The notes under the pieces: model-generated
Databases searched by the model: none
Told to the model about the DNA's origin: nothing
Seen by the model: the letters and a program-made list of their open reading frames with translations, nothing else
Source of the DNA: Lachnospiraceae bacterium
GTDB taxonomy: Bacteria; Bacillota; Clostridia; Lachnospirales; Lachnospiraceae
Assembly (NCBI GenBank): GCA_017552715.1
Contig: JAFZOW010000075.1
Coordinates: forward strand, 27,487-91,486
Reading direction: 5' to 3'
Length of the DNA stretch: 64,000 nucleotides
Made by a program: the position numbers and the translations under genes
Part shown: positions 26,418 through 36,055 of the stretch, one piece after another
Layout of the letters: every line of letters starts with the position of its first letter
Position numbering within the stretch: position 1 is the stretch's first letter

Positions 26418-28109
26418 ATGAAACGCTTGGAACAGCTTCTGTACGATACGGATCATAAAAGCTACCCGGCATACAAGTCACTGGCAGGAAGTTATCAGTT
26501 TCCGGGCTTTACCCTATCCATAGATCATGTCCAGGGGGATCCCTTTGCGGCCCCTTCAGCGCTCAGTGTACATATGAGTGCTGCACAGCATGGGATCCCG
26601 AAGGAATACTATGAAAGCTCCCACCGGCGCATCATGCTGTCGGACTATCTCCTGCGCGGCGTATATCGCATTCTGGGAAGCTATTCCCATCGTGCGAAGG
26701 GCTCGGGAAAAAGCGGAACACTTTCCGTAAGCTGCCCTCATCAGGAAGTGCTTGAGCGCAGTGCTCTCGGGATCGATCCCGTTAGCGGCGCACTGATCCT
26801 GCGTTTTTCCGCCGGCTTCCCGGCCGCGGGGCGTACCACGCTTTCCATGGAACTGAAAAAGATGCTGATGGAATATGTCCCCGCCTGTGTAAAACAGACT
26901 CTTGTATATTCTTCCCTCTCCGCAGCAGAGCTTACGAAGTGGATCGGTCTGGCCGATGATCAGAAAGCTCTGCGGGACCGGCTTTCCGAAGCGGGACTGG
27001 TGGCTTTTGTGGCCGATGGTTCCGTACTGCCCCGGGCTTCCGGAGTAGATGACCGGCCTCTGAAGGATGCCGTGCGTTTTGAAAGCCCTGCAGAAGGACG
27101 TGTAAGCCTTCCTCTTCCCGGAGGACGCAGTATCAGTGGTCTGGGTATTAAGAAGGGCATCACCCTCATCGTAGGCGGCGGCTACCACGGAAAATCCACC
27201 CTGCTCAAAGCGCTGGAACGCGGAGTATACGACCACATCCCGGGAGACGGAAGGGAGTATGTCATCACGGAAGATACTGCCATGAAGCTGCGCTCCGAAG
27301 ACGGGCGCAGTGTAAAACAGCTGGATATCAGCGCTTTCATACAGAATCTTCCCAACGGAAGAGACACGAAATGCTTTTCCACGGAGGATGCCAGCGGCTC
27401 CACTTCCCAGGCGGCCAATACCGTGGAGGCCGTGCTTTCCGGAAGCCGGACCCTGCTCATCGATGAGGATACCAGCGCCACGAATTTCATGGTGCGTGAT
27501 GCGCTGATGCAGTCCGTGATCCATCCCGAGCAGGAACCCATCATCCCCTTTATCGGACGTATGAGGCAGCTGTTTGCGGAACATGAAGTCTCCACCATTC
27601 TGGTGGCCGGCAGCTCCGGTGCTTTCTTTTCCGTGGCGGATCATATCCTGCAGATGAAGGTATACCGCCCCCTGGATATAACGGAGACTGCAAAGAAAGC
27701 AGCAGTCGGTGAAACAGCTCCTGCGGAATGTGCCGCGCTGCCGCTCTGGAAAGATACGCGCATCCCCCTGCCCAACCGTGAGATCACGGAAGCAAAAAAG
27801 GTGAAGGTCCGCGGCAGCGGCACGGACAGTGTGTCCGTAGGGCACGAAAGTGTGGAACTGCGTTTTGTGGAGCAGGTGGTGGATAATGAGCAGACCAATC
27901 TGCTGGCTTCCATGCTGCGAATGCTGGAAGAAAGATATTTTAACGGCCGCGACAGCCTGCCCTGCTGCGTGGATGCACTATACAAGGCCTTTTTAAAGAA
28001 TGGCTTCTCCGCAGCCGCCGCGGGAAGGATCCCCGGGAATCTGGCTTTCGTGCGACGTCAGGAGCTTATGGCCATGGTGAACCGCTATCGTGCTTTACGA
28101 CTGAAATGA
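26418..28109 (+). CDS. Predicted ABC-class ATPase (COG3044 family)
   Basis: A 563-residue soluble protein of the ABC-class ATPase family (PF09818). Walker A is GGGYHGKSTLLKAL near residue 255, the signature-like segment is DASGSTSQAANT near 325, and Walker B is TLLIDEDTSATNFM near 350. The role of the family is unknown; it lacks membrane segments, so it is not a transporter by itself. The ATG at 26418 follows GGAGG by seven bases, better than an ATG two codons earlier. Its 3' end overlaps the convergent ROK gene by 15 bases. Confidence 0.85.
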   Translation: MKRLEQLLYDTDHKSYPAYKSLAGSYQFPGFTLSIDHVQGDPFAAPSALSVHMSAAQHGIPKEYYESSHRRIMLSDYLLRGVYRILGSYSHRAKGSGKSGTLSVSCPHQEVLERSALGIDPVSGALILRFSAGFPAAGRTTLSMELKKMLMEYVPACVKQTLVYSSLSAAELTKWIGLADDQKALRDRLSEAGLVAFVADGSVLPRASGVDDRPLKDAVRFESPAEGRVSLPLPGGRSISGLGIKKGITLIVGGGYHGKSTLLKALERGVYDHIPGDGREYVITEDTAMKLRSEDGRSVKQLDISAFIQNLPNGRDTKCFSTEDASGSTSQAANTVEAVLSGSRTLLIDEDTSATNFMVRDALMQSVIHPEQEPIIPFIGRMRQLFAEHEVSTILVAGSSGAFFSVADHILQMKVYRPLDITETAKKAAVGETAPAECAALPLWKDTRIPLPNREITEAKKVKVRGSGTDSVSVGHESVELRFVEQVVDNEQTNLLASMLRMLEERYFNGRDSLPCCVDALYKAFLKNGFSAAAAGRIPGNLAFVRRQELMAMVNRYRALRLK

Positions 28110-28997
28110 CATGGCATTCAACGCCAGCTTTATACAGCCCAGGATGCCCTGGTCATCCTTAAGGCTGGCTGCTACGATGTAGCTGTCCGGATCGGACAGC
28201 TCTTTTGTACGGATGTATCCGTTCAGCTTCGTACTCACCTCCCGGCGGATCAGGGGAAAGAGCTGTGTCTGATGCATCACTCCTCCTCCGAGGATGATAC
28301 GCTTCGGCGACAGACAGAGGATCAGGTTTACGATGGCCTGACCCAGATAATATGCCTCCAACTCCCATACCTCCGGCCGGTCCGACAGTTTCTCTCCCGG
28401 AAGCCCCCAGCGTTCTTCAATAGCCGGCCCCGAAGCCAGGCCCTCCAGACACTGCCCGTGAAAAGGGCATTTCCCCGCATAGCTGTCGGAAGGATGAGGA
28501 CGCATCAGCATATGTCCCAGCTCCGGATGCAGCATGCCGTGGAGCAGCTTCCCGCCGCTCATCACTCCGCCGCCTATGCCTGTCCCTACCGTTATATAAA
28601 CCACATCATTCAGGCCACGGGATCCGCCATAGCTCACTTCCCCCAGCAGCGAACCGTTCACATCCGTATCAAAGCCCATGGGAACAGGCAGGACTTTTTT
28701 AATCGTTCCCAGAAGGTCATAATCCGCCCAGCCCGGCTTGGGCGTGGTTGTGATATGTCCGTAGCTCTCCGATGCCGGATCCGGATCCACCGGGCCGAAG
28801 CTGGCGATGCCCAGGGCTGCCGGTTTATGTTCCAGAAACCAGCCCAGGATCTCCGGCATGGTCTCTTCCGGGGAACGGGTGGGAACGCTGTAGCGTTCGA
28901 GGATAGTTCCGTCTTCCGACCCGATGGCGCAGATCATCTTGGTCCCGCCGGCTTCCAATGCACCGATAAGTCTCTTTCCGTCATGAGCTCCTATCAT
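28095..28997 (-). CDS. ROK-family sugar kinase (fructokinase-like)
   Basis: Phosphorylates a free hexose, most likely fructose, using ATP. The 300-residue product has the phosphate loop GALEAGGTKMICAIG, the GTGIGGGVMSGG segment, the catalytic Asp in GFDTDVN, and the ROK zinc-type region HPELGHMLMRPHPSDSYAGK with C-x4-C (CPFHGQC), close to ScrK/GmuE fructokinases. AAGGAG lies seven bases before the ATG. It ends the GH27/GH10 gene run and would feed released sugars into glycolysis. Confidence 0.87.
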   Translation of the reverse strand: MIGAHDGKRLIGALEAGGTKMICAIGSEDGTILERYSVPTRSPEETMPEILGWFLEHKPAALGIASFGPVDPDPASESYGHITTTPKPGWADYDLLGTIKKVLPVPMGFDTDVNGSLLGEVSYGGSRGLNDVVYITVGTGIGGGVMSGGKLLHGMLHPELGHMLMRPHPSDSYAGKCPFHGQCLEGLASGPAIEERWGLPGEKLSDRPEVWELEAYYLGQAIVNLILCLSPKRIILGGGVMHQTQLFPLIRREVSTKLNGYIRTKELSDPDSYIVAASLKDDQGILGCIKLALNAMSFQS

Positions 28998-29027
28998 TTC
29001 CTTTCTCCTTCAGTTCCCTGCCGGGAT

Positions 29028-30059
29028 TCACTTGAACACCCTGTACTCCGGGAAGCTGTATCTGTATTCCAGTATGCTTTTCCCGAGGACAGCCACAAGA
29101 TTTAATAATGGATTCGCATGATGCGCGCAGAAATAACGTTTCTCCAAAACCGCTCCGAATTTCAGCTTGGTCTGTTCCGAAGTCTGCCCCAGATCGATAC
29201 GCTTCAGCTGATGCGTGATGGCATATTCCACGATCTTAAGGAGCATGAAGTAGTACAGATCCGCGGTCTTACAGCCCCGCTCTTCTTCGGCATAATCCAT
29301 GCCGCAGAGCAGGAATACCAGTTCTTCCCCGTTCCGGCGCAGGAGCACAAAGCCCACAGCTCTTCCTTCCCTGAGAAAGACCAGCCTCTCCCCTTCCACG
29401 GATTCAAAGAAACTCCGCTCCAGACATTCCAGCTTGTATTCAGAGCGTTCAAAAGTCTGCCTGTACAGGGGATAAACATCGATGCTGTTATCCTTACAGT
29501 CCTGAACATCCACACCCTCACAGTGCCGGAGGGCGAGCGCGATCCTTCTGCGATAGGGGCTCCGCAGTGAGGCCAGATATCCCCCAAGATCCCTGTGCTC
29601 CGGCCGGAGTGTCAGGATGCAGGTCGGCAGGGTCTCACCACAGGCCATCCCCCGGATCCGATAAGCTTTCGGAAGATTAAGGACCAGACTGCAGCCCGGC
29701 AATGCGCAGATCTTCTCAAGCATCCACTCCGTATCATTCGTAAGATACCCTCCGCTGCTTAAGGAGCAGGGAAAAGCGATACTCCGGAGCTTCATGAACC
29801 ACTGCGCCCGGCCGAAGGTCAGAAGGTCCATGCGATTCTCATAAGATGAAAAAAAGGCGAAGCGCTCTCCCTGCTCAAGATAGTAATACTTCTGAGGCAG
29901 CGGATTGCCTTCGCGGACACTCCGGAACATGTCTTCTTCAAAGGGAAAACGTCCCATCCCGGCTTTGCATATCCCGGGCCACAGCCTGCTTCCCCGCATG
30001 AGCTTCAGGATCGAAAACACATCCTCACTCTGATGAAACTGCAGATCTTTCTTTTCCAA
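29028..30059 (-). CDS. GNAT-like acetyltransferase domain protein
   Basis: A 343-residue cytoplasmic protein whose C-terminal half (about 190-320) resembles the GNAT/FemAB-like fold (BioF2-like): YRRRIALALRHC, then a beta-rich core (RLVFLREGRAVGFVLLRR) and IDLGQTSEQTKLKFGA. The N-terminal half may be a degenerate second GNAT domain. Substrate unknown. It sits between two small hypothetical genes and the ROK kinase. Confidence 0.6.
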   Translation of the reverse strand: MEKKDLQFHQSEDVFSILKLMRGSRLWPGICKAGMGRFPFEEDMFRSVREGNPLPQKYYYLEQGERFAFFSSYENRMDLLTFGRAQWFMKLRSIAFPCSLSSGGYLTNDTEWMLEKICALPGCSLVLNLPKAYRIRGMACGETLPTCILTLRPEHRDLGGYLASLRSPYRRRIALALRHCEGVDVQDCKDNSIDVYPLYRQTFERSEYKLECLERSFFESVEGERLVFLREGRAVGFVLLRRNGEELVFLLCGMDYAEEERGCKTADLYYFMLLKIVEYAITHQLKRIDLGQTSEQTKLKFGAVLEKRYFCAHHANPLLNLVAVLGKSILEYRYSFPEYRVFK

Positions 30060-30111
30060 GTGCCTTCAACCCCTGTCTCATAGCATTCCTCCGGCATATA
30101 CTTCTCCCGGC

Positions 30112-30390
30112 TTATTGGCCGGGAGGATCATCCTCCTCCAGCACGATCATCTCCAGATAATCATATTCCAGGGGCTCCAGGAAGCTGTCCTGCGTAAAAC
30201 GGCAGCGGGAGCTTCTCTTAAAGTCCCTGATGTTCTTATCAAGCCAGATGGGCACGGACAGGTCAAAGGCATGCACCGCCTCTTCCAGAGCCAGAAAGAC
30301 CTTATGTGTACGGCTGTCCTTTTCATTACTCTCGATGGTGAGATCCCTCTTTAAGCGAGTATCTTTCCAAAGCTTAAACCAGAATCGCAT
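30112..30390 (-). CDS. Small conserved-looking hypothetical protein
   Basis: A 92-residue protein beginning MRFWFKLWKDTRLKRDLTIE and ending in an acidic tail (IVLEEDDPPGQ). No motif recognised. Ten bases after the previous small gene, in the GH27/GH10 gene run, so probably co-transcribed. Confidence 0.6.
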   Translation of the reverse strand: MRFWFKLWKDTRLKRDLTIESNEKDSRTHKVFLALEEAVHAFDLSVPIWLDKNIRDFKRSSRCRFTQDSFLEPLEYDYLEMIVLEEDDPPGQ

Positions 30391-30400
30391 AAGCCCTCAC

Positions 30401-30652
30401 TCAGTGCCAGTAAGGCTTCTGGTCTTTGTGGCTGTAGCCCTTCAGGCGCTGGCGGTAATCCTCGGCAAGTGACTCATACTTATCCAGTATCGCCGGTTTG
30501 AGTTTTCCGGTATTCTTCAGTTCCTCCAGCGCCTCGTCCAGCTCTTTCAAGTCGGACTGGGCATTGTCCTTGTAATTGTTCGAGAGGTTCATCTCCATGC
30601 GCCGGATGATGGATTCCAGTTCTCTTTCAGCACTGCTCTTGAATAATCCCAT
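30401..30652 (-). CDS. Small helical hypothetical protein
   Basis: An 83-residue charged, helical protein. The ATG at 30652 (MGLFKSSAERELESIIRRME) has AAGGGGAG seven bases upstream; the open frame reaches back into the GH10-esterase gene without a site. Function unknown; perhaps a small regulator or chaperone-like protein. Confidence 0.62.
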   Translation of the reverse strand: MGLFKSSAERELESIIRRMEMNLSNNYKDNAQSDLKELDEALEELKNTGKLKPAILDKYESLAEDYRQRLKGYSHKDQKPYWH

Positions 30653-30677
30653 CTGATCTCCCCTTCTATGCTGCTTT

Positions 30678-32744
30678 CTACAGTCTTCCGATCCAGGCCC
30701 AGGCCAGATCCGTCCACAGACCCACATCCGCCATCAGACTGCGATCCAGCGGCATGGAAGGCTCCTCATGATCACCGAAGAACTGGTCCATCAGCTCCAG
30801 CTTTCTCTGTTCCGAAACATTCACACCCTTTCCGTCTTTTACCGCATGCACGGCACGCATGGTCTGCTGCATGGTATACTCACCGCCGGACCAGCCTCCG
30901 AAAAATGTCGCATCCGCCGTACTGAGTCCGTGATGCCCCTTCGGGAACACATAATGGGCAAAGGGAACCTTCTTTTTCCGCAGAGCCATGGCAAAAAGAT
31001 AACTGTTCTCCACCGGTACCACATCATCGCACTCCGTCTGCCATAGGAAGCAGGGCGGCGTATCTTCCTTCACCTGTTTTTCCAGGGAGAAGTATTCCAG
31101 CTCTTCCGCGGAAGGCTCCTTCCCCAACAGGGCCTCTATGGAGTACTTGTGGGTAAATTCGCCGGTAGTGATCACGGGATAGGAAAGGATCACACCATCC
31201 GGACGGTTGGAGAATGCCGCATACTCCGGATTCTCATCCTTCACATCCGCAAAATGCACCGCAAGGCTGCCGCACACGTGGGCCGCAGCGGAGAAGCCGC
31301 AGATCAGGAGTTTCTTTTTCCCGAGGCCGAAAAGCTCCGCATTTTTCCGTATATAGCGTACAGCCCGGGAGATATCCTTCAGGGGCTGTTTCTTCAGCGG
31401 CACCGACATCGTGATATCCGTTGTATAGCTCATAACAAAAACATTCATCCCGCGGTCAAAGAAATTCTTTGCCGGGAGCTCCCCTTCATGGGCACAGCAC
31501 ATGCAGTATCCGCCGCCGGGCAGAACCAGCATACAGTCATGCTCTTCCTCATCGGGATGCAGATAGGCAAAGAAGTTCGGAACAAAACCATAGGCCGCAG
31601 GATAGTCATATTCTCCCTCTTCCCAGATCTTCCGGGGAAAGACGCGCATGGTCTGCTCCGGCAGGCCCTCTGTCTTAAACGCCTCTTCGGGATAATCTGC
31701 TTTCCATTCATCGATCTCTTCCTCCGGGACCGCTTCCTTAAGCACCTCATAATATGCGGGCTTAGCTTCGCATTTTCCGTTGAACAGCAGAGGATAGCTG
31801 GTCTCGCCCCGGAAACCGGAGAGCCAGCTGTCTTCATCCCGCAGGTTCCAGAAGGTCACGCCGGTAACATTGGCTTTCCCGCTGATCTTCGCTTCCTTCA
31901 GGATATGGAAAAACTCCCGGTAGCGCTGCCCCAGCTGCTTCTGGGACGATTCGGAAGGATCCGCATTGTGCATATCCAGCTCGGTCACCTGGATCTGCAG
32001 CCCCGTTGCGCCGAACATCTCCAGCGCGGTGCGGTAAGCTTCGGGATCCGGATGATCCATCAGCAGGTGGGACTGCATCCCCATCCCGTCGATGAGTTTT
32101 TCTTTATTCAAAGGCTTCAGGATGTTTTCCAGAATAAAATCTCTCTTCCAAACCTCCGCCGTCTCGTAATCGTTATAGAAAAGGGCCACGCCGGGAGCCG
32201 CATACTTTCTGGCAAAACGGAAGGCCTGCTCCACAAAATCCTCACCGACGGTCTTCTGCCAGGGAGACTTCCTCCAGCCGCCGTCATCCACGGCCTCATT
32301 CACCACATCCCAGGCATAGATGACACCCGGGTATTCTTTCTGGACAAATTCCAGCACCCCGCGGATATAGGCTTCAAGGCGCTTTAACATGGTCTCGCGG
32401 CTCGCAAGAGGCCGGAATTCATTATAGCCTTCATGGAAAAACCACTTGGGCGTCTGATTATGCCAGACCAGCGTATGACCGCGCATGGATATGCCGTTCT
32501 CCTTAGCAAGATCGAGATAGGGCTTCGCATACTTAAAGCGCAGGGCCGGTGCCAGATCATACTTCTCCGGATCGGCCTTGCAGCTTTCCCTGTCCAGGAA
32601 AAACTGGGGCTTCATGTCATTTTCCGCAGTGAAGCTGTTGAACTGCGCTTTCATGAGCTCCACATGGGCCGCCGTATGGATATTGATCCTGGAGAGCGCG
32701 ACCCCGATCTTAAAGTATTCTTTATAGGCTGTTTTCAGATCCAT
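30678..32744 (-). CDS. GH10 endo-beta-1,4-xylanase fused to an alpha/beta-hydrolase esterase
   Basis: Bifunctional 688-residue enzyme for xylo-oligosaccharides. The GH10 barrel fills residues 1-345, with the acid/base Glu in VVNEAV (E150) and nucleophile Glu in QVTELDMH (E255). Residues about 370-688 form an alpha/beta hydrolase with oxyanion loop LPGGGYCM, nucleophile Ser in GFSAAAH (about S485), Asp in WQTECDDVVP and His in KGHHGLS, like acetyl-xylan or feruloyl esterases. There is no signal peptide, so it should debranch and cleave short imported xylo-oligomers inside the cell. It lies 20 bp after GH27. Confidence 0.92.
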   Translation of the reverse strand: MDLKTAYKEYFKIGVALSRINIHTAAHVELMKAQFNSFTAENDMKPQFFLDRESCKADPEKYDLAPALRFKYAKPYLDLAKENGISMRGHTLVWHNQTPKWFFHEGYNEFRPLASRETMLKRLEAYIRGVLEFVQKEYPGVIYAWDVVNEAVDDGGWRKSPWQKTVGEDFVEQAFRFARKYAAPGVALFYNDYETAEVWKRDFILENILKPLNKEKLIDGMGMQSHLLMDHPDPEAYRTALEMFGATGLQIQVTELDMHNADPSESSQKQLGQRYREFFHILKEAKISGKANVTGVTFWNLRDEDSWLSGFRGETSYPLLFNGKCEAKPAYYEVLKEAVPEEEIDEWKADYPEEAFKTEGLPEQTMRVFPRKIWEEGEYDYPAAYGFVPNFFAYLHPDEEEHDCMLVLPGGGYCMCCAHEGELPAKNFFDRGMNVFVMSYTTDITMSVPLKKQPLKDISRAVRYIRKNAELFGLGKKKLLICGFSAAAHVCGSLAVHFADVKDENPEYAAFSNRPDGVILSYPVITTGEFTHKYSIEALLGKEPSAEELEYFSLEKQVKEDTPPCFLWQTECDDVVPVENSYLFAMALRKKKVPFAHYVFPKGHHGLSTADATFFGGWSGGEYTMQQTMRAVHAVKDGKGVNVSEQRKLELMDQFFGDHEEPSMPLDRSLMADVGLWTDLAWAWIGRL

Positions 32745-32765
32745 TTCGATTCCTCCGTTTATCCC

Positions 32766-34031
32766 TTATGATATGCGGTATACGCCGCAGGCATGGGGAG
32801 AGAGCCTTATCTCCGACGCGGAAACGCTCTCACCGCTCCAGAGTTCCGTTGCTTTCTCACATCCCGGGATCGTAAAGACCCTCTCTTCTTCCGAAAGATT
32901 GAAGAGGGCCACCACCCTGTCTTTTCCGTCGTGGCTCTTACTCTCCCAGGCCGCCTTATCCTCGTCCCGGTACAGCTGCCTGCGGATGCGGTAAGGATCC
33001 AGCAGGGAAAGGATATCCTTATTGCACAGCAGCTTTTTCGTTGCCTCGTCCAGCAGGGTCAGCTCCGCACCTATCATCAGGGGGGAGCCGAAGATACACC
33101 AGAGGCTCAGCATGGTCTTCTGCTCGTCGGGGGTGAAGTTGCAGTCCCGCTCCGCGCCGAAGCCCTTGCCCAGCTTCCCCAGGGTGAGCATGTCACAGTC
33201 CGGGTAATTTCCGGCGCTCACATGGCGTTCCCAGAGTTCGCAGCGGGTGAACATATCCTTCAAAAGATCCCAGCGGTCCCAGAAATCATCGGTGATACGC
33301 CACATATTGGCGAACTTTTCGTAATGCCAGGCCTTATCGATGAGTGCAGGTCCCGGAGACAGGGAGAGCACCATGGGACGGCCGCAGCCCTCGATGGCCT
33401 TCGCTATCATCTCCACCTCGTGCTTTCCGGTATAACGGTCATCGGCAAAAGCATTGGTATTGCATATATCGTCGCATTTGATGAAATCCACACCCCAGGA
33501 GGCATAGAGTTCGAAAATGCTGTTGTAATAAGCCTGTCCCGCTTCGCAGTCCCGCACCCCGTACATATCCGGGTTCCAGCGGGAGATGGAGGAGGGATTG
33601 GCCACATCGGCTGCCGTAAGCTCCGTCCCCAGAAGCTTTGTATGGGCATGGGCCGCCTGACGGGGAATGCCCCGCATGATATGGATGCCGAACTTCAGCC
33701 CCAGGGCATGGACCTTATCTGCCAGGGGTTTAAAGCCGGCGCCGTCTTTTGAAGAGGGGAAACGTTCCGGATCCGGAAGGAGCCGTGAGTATTCATCCAT
33801 GGCCAGCTTACTGAAGGGGATATACTGGAACTTGTCCCGCTGGCTGCCCGCACCGGGGGCATACCATTCGATATCCACCACGATGTACTCCCAGCCGAAG
33901 GCTTTCAGTTCTTTAGCCATATACTCCGCATTGGCCAGCACCCGGTCCTCCGTGACCGTGGTATCGTAATAATCGTAACTGTTCCAGCCCATGGGGGGGC
34001 GGGGTGCACAGGCGTTCTTATCGTAACTCAT
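32766..34031 (-). CDS. GH27 alpha-galactosidase-like enzyme
   Basis: Retaining alpha-glycosidase of 421 residues. It starts with the family hallmark PRPPMGWNSYDYY, has the nucleophile Asp in FIKCDDICN (about D187) and acid/base Asp in WRITDDFWD (D248 or D249), and a C-terminal beta-sandwich (after about 340). No signal peptide. AAAGGAG is seven bases before the ATG. First gene of a run with GH10-esterase and ROK kinase. GH27 also contains beta-L-arabinopyranosidases, which would suit a xylan context, so alpha-galactosidase is likely rather than certain. Confidence 0.88.
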   Translation of the reverse strand: MSYDKNACAPRPPMGWNSYDYYDTTVTEDRVLANAEYMAKELKAFGWEYIVVDIEWYAPGAGSQRDKFQYIPFSKLAMDEYSRLLPDPERFPSSKDGAGFKPLADKVHALGLKFGIHIMRGIPRQAAHAHTKLLGTELTAADVANPSSISRWNPDMYGVRDCEAGQAYYNSIFELYASWGVDFIKCDDICNTNAFADDRYTGKHEVEMIAKAIEGCGRPMVLSLSPGPALIDKAWHYEKFANMWRITDDFWDRWDLLKDMFTRCELWERHVSAGNYPDCDMLTLGKLGKGFGAERDCNFTPDEQKTMLSLWCIFGSPLMIGAELTLLDEATKKLLCNKDILSLLDPYRIRRQLYRDEDKAAWESKSHDGKDRVVALFNLSEEERVFTIPGCEKATELWSGESVSASEIRLSPHACGVYRIS

Positions 34032-34057
34032 CGTGAACTCCTTTCAAATTTTTTTTA

Positions 34058-34086
34058 AGGATAACATAGCCGCAGGACTTGCGCAA
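34058..34086 (-). promoter_or_regulatory. Promoter of the GH27-GH10-ROK operon
   Basis: Minus-strand TTGCGC and TATCCT lie 17 bases apart, about 27 bp before the GH27 start codon. The -35 box lies within a small palindrome CTTGCGCAAG. Confidence 0.45.
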
Positions 34087-34109
34087 GCATGGACAGATCG
34101 CGTATCTGT

Positions 34110-35276
34110 TCAGACACACAAAGGCAGCAGGATCTCCGTTTCGATCAGGAAGATCTCCCCTTCCGGAGTGCTGCTTATATTGAATTCCCCGCCGTATTTC
34201 TTTACGGCCCGGCGGATGTTCATGATCCCGAAGCCGTGATCCGGCGAGTTCTTGGCAGAAATGATCCTTCCCGATTCCAGCGGGGAGACACTTTTATTGC
34301 TTTCCAGGATCAGCATGAAATTGGCGTTTTTCCGAAACTCCAGACAGATACGCTTATCCTCCGGCGGCAGCTCCCTGCCGTACAGTCGGTTTACGGCCTC
34401 GATGGCATTATCCAGAAGGTTGGAAAGGATGGTCACCAGATCCGCCGACTCGATGGCAAGCCCCGCAAGATCTCCGGAGATCTCCAGACTTAAACCCCTT
34501 TTTTCCGCCTTGGCGTACTTGTCCGCCAGGATCACATCCGCGATATCATTGCCGCTGCGGTAGGGCGGGGCCGCCGCTTCGATCTGCTCGGCGATGGAAT
34601 CTATATATTTAAGGAGTTCCTCCTTGCGCTCATCCTGTGCGAGAGAACGCAGCGCGATCAGATGGTTCTTCATATCATGGCGGCTGCGGCGTATCTCCAC
34701 ATTGCTTTTTTTCACAGCCTCATAATGGGCGTTGCGGGCATCCCTGAGCATCTCATCGATACGTTTCAGCTCCGCCTGATAACGGTCCCGGGACAGCTCC
34801 GGCGTGTGAAAGATCACGATACAGCACAGAAGCCCCGTCACCAGATAGCTTAAGGAGGCATAGATATAGGTATTATCGTGGATCATGCAAAGGCAGAGCA
34901 GATTCAGGATCAGGATAAAGAGAAAGGACGAGAGCATCTCCCGTATCCCCGGGATCATGGGCTCTTTCTTTGCACAGATCACACTGCAGGGGATCATGGC
35001 AAAAACCAGAGCCAGGGCACTGAGGGGATAAAACAGCAGATGCAGGAATACACTGTCCCCGTAGGCTTCCAGGCCCATAAGTGCCGAACGAAGATCAAAG
35101 GCCACCACCAGGGCCGTCAGCAGACAAAGAAATGCCGGAAAGAGATATCCGCCGCATTGCCGGCGAAGCAGCACCTCCTCCTTCGGCAGCGCTCTTCTGC
35201 CGTATATATAAAACCACATGAGAAAGGCGGCCGCCAGAAGTAATATAACAGATATCACAGCACACAGAAAGCCCAT
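34110..35276 (-). CDS. GHKL sensor histidine kinase (AgrC-type)
   Basis: A 388-residue membrane sensor: about six hydrophobic helices in the first 160 residues, a coiled linker, the phospho-acceptor His in RRSRHDMKNH (H200, the SPOB/AgrC-like H-box), an N-box LSNLLDNAIEA near 280 and a G-box DHGFGIMNIRR near 355. Two bases after the LytTR regulator gene. This family senses peptides in many Firmicutes; here it ends an operon with an ABC exporter and a peptidase. Confidence 0.92.
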   Translation of the reverse strand: MGFLCAVISVILLLAAAFLMWFYIYGRRALPKEEVLLRRQCGGYLFPAFLCLLTALVVAFDLRSALMGLEAYGDSVFLHLLFYPLSALALVFAMIPCSVICAKKEPMIPGIREMLSSFLFILILNLLCLCMIHDNTYIYASLSYLVTGLLCCIVIFHTPELSRDRYQAELKRIDEMLRDARNAHYEAVKKSNVEIRRSRHDMKNHLIALRSLAQDERKEELLKYIDSIAEQIEAAAPPYRSGNDIADVILADKYAKAEKRGLSLEISGDLAGLAIESADLVTILSNLLDNAIEAVNRLYGRELPPEDKRICLEFRKNANFMLILESNKSVSPLESGRIISAKNSPDHGFGIMNIRRAVKKYGGEFNISSTPEGEIFLIETEILLPLCV

Positions 35277-35278
35277 CC

Positions 35279-35980
35279 CTACCTCGCCGTTTTTTTCACA
35301 TGCTCGTAAAGGGCATTCTTAAACTCCGTCAGGCAGGAACGGCTGATGCCCACCACGCTCCCCTCATCCAGAACGGCTTCCCGCTCCCGCAGTCTCGCCA
35401 CATGATCCAGGTTCACCGCACTGCAGCGGTGGACCTTGCGTATCGTATCGTTGATGCGGTTAAAGGTCTCGATGGCTTCCCCCAGCTTCATCCTTGTGGT
35501 GATGGAGCCGGAGGAGGTTATGATACGCACATTATTGTTGTCCGATTCCAGATAAAGGATCTCGGAGGGCACCACCAGGATCTCCTCTCCTCCGGAGCGG
35601 ATCAGCACCCCCTGCCGGCTGGCCTTTCTCAGCTGTATATCCTGCAGGGTCTGCTTAAGCTTGGTATCCTCCACCGGTTTTTTCAGGAAGCGGAAGGCAT
35701 CCACCTCGTATCCGTCGATGGCCATCTCGATATGGCTGGTAAGGAAAACGATGGGGGTCTTAAGATCCTCCTCCCGGATCTGCCGGGCCGCGCTCATACC
35801 GTCCATGCCCCCCATCTCTATATCCAGAAAGATGAGGTCGAAGGAGAAGGAAGAGGCCAGCAGATCCTCGGCATTGGTAAAGGGGATCACTTCACAGTCC
35901 AGTCTGGAAAGGAAGCTGTAGATCTTCTCTTCCAGATCCCTCAGAAATATCTCCTCATCATCGCATATGGCGATCTTCAT
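35279..35980 (-). CDS. LytTR-family response regulator (AgrA-type)
   Basis: A 233-residue regulator: receiver domain 1-120 with DDEE at 7-10 and the phosphorylated Asp in FLDIEMGGMDG (D53), then a LytTR DNA-binding domain (about 130-230). Encoded between the ABC ATPase and its cognate kinase, so it probably controls this operon. Confidence 0.93.
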   Translation of the reverse strand: MKIAICDDEEIFLRDLEEKIYSFLSRLDCEVIPFTNAEDLLASSFSFDLIFLDIEMGGMDGMSAARQIREEDLKTPIVFLTSHIEMAIDGYEVDAFRFLKKPVEDTKLKQTLQDIQLRKASRQGVLIRSGGEEILVVPSEILYLESDNNNVRIITSSGSITTRMKLGEAIETFNRINDTIRKVHRCSAVNLDHVARLREREAVLDEGSVVGISRSCLTEFKNALYEHVKKTAR

Positions 35981-36055
35981 CTTCTCCTCCGGATCCTCTC
36001 TTAAAGCTCATCACAGATGTCCGCGGAAGGCTTTCGCGATCCCGCGAACCCTATT

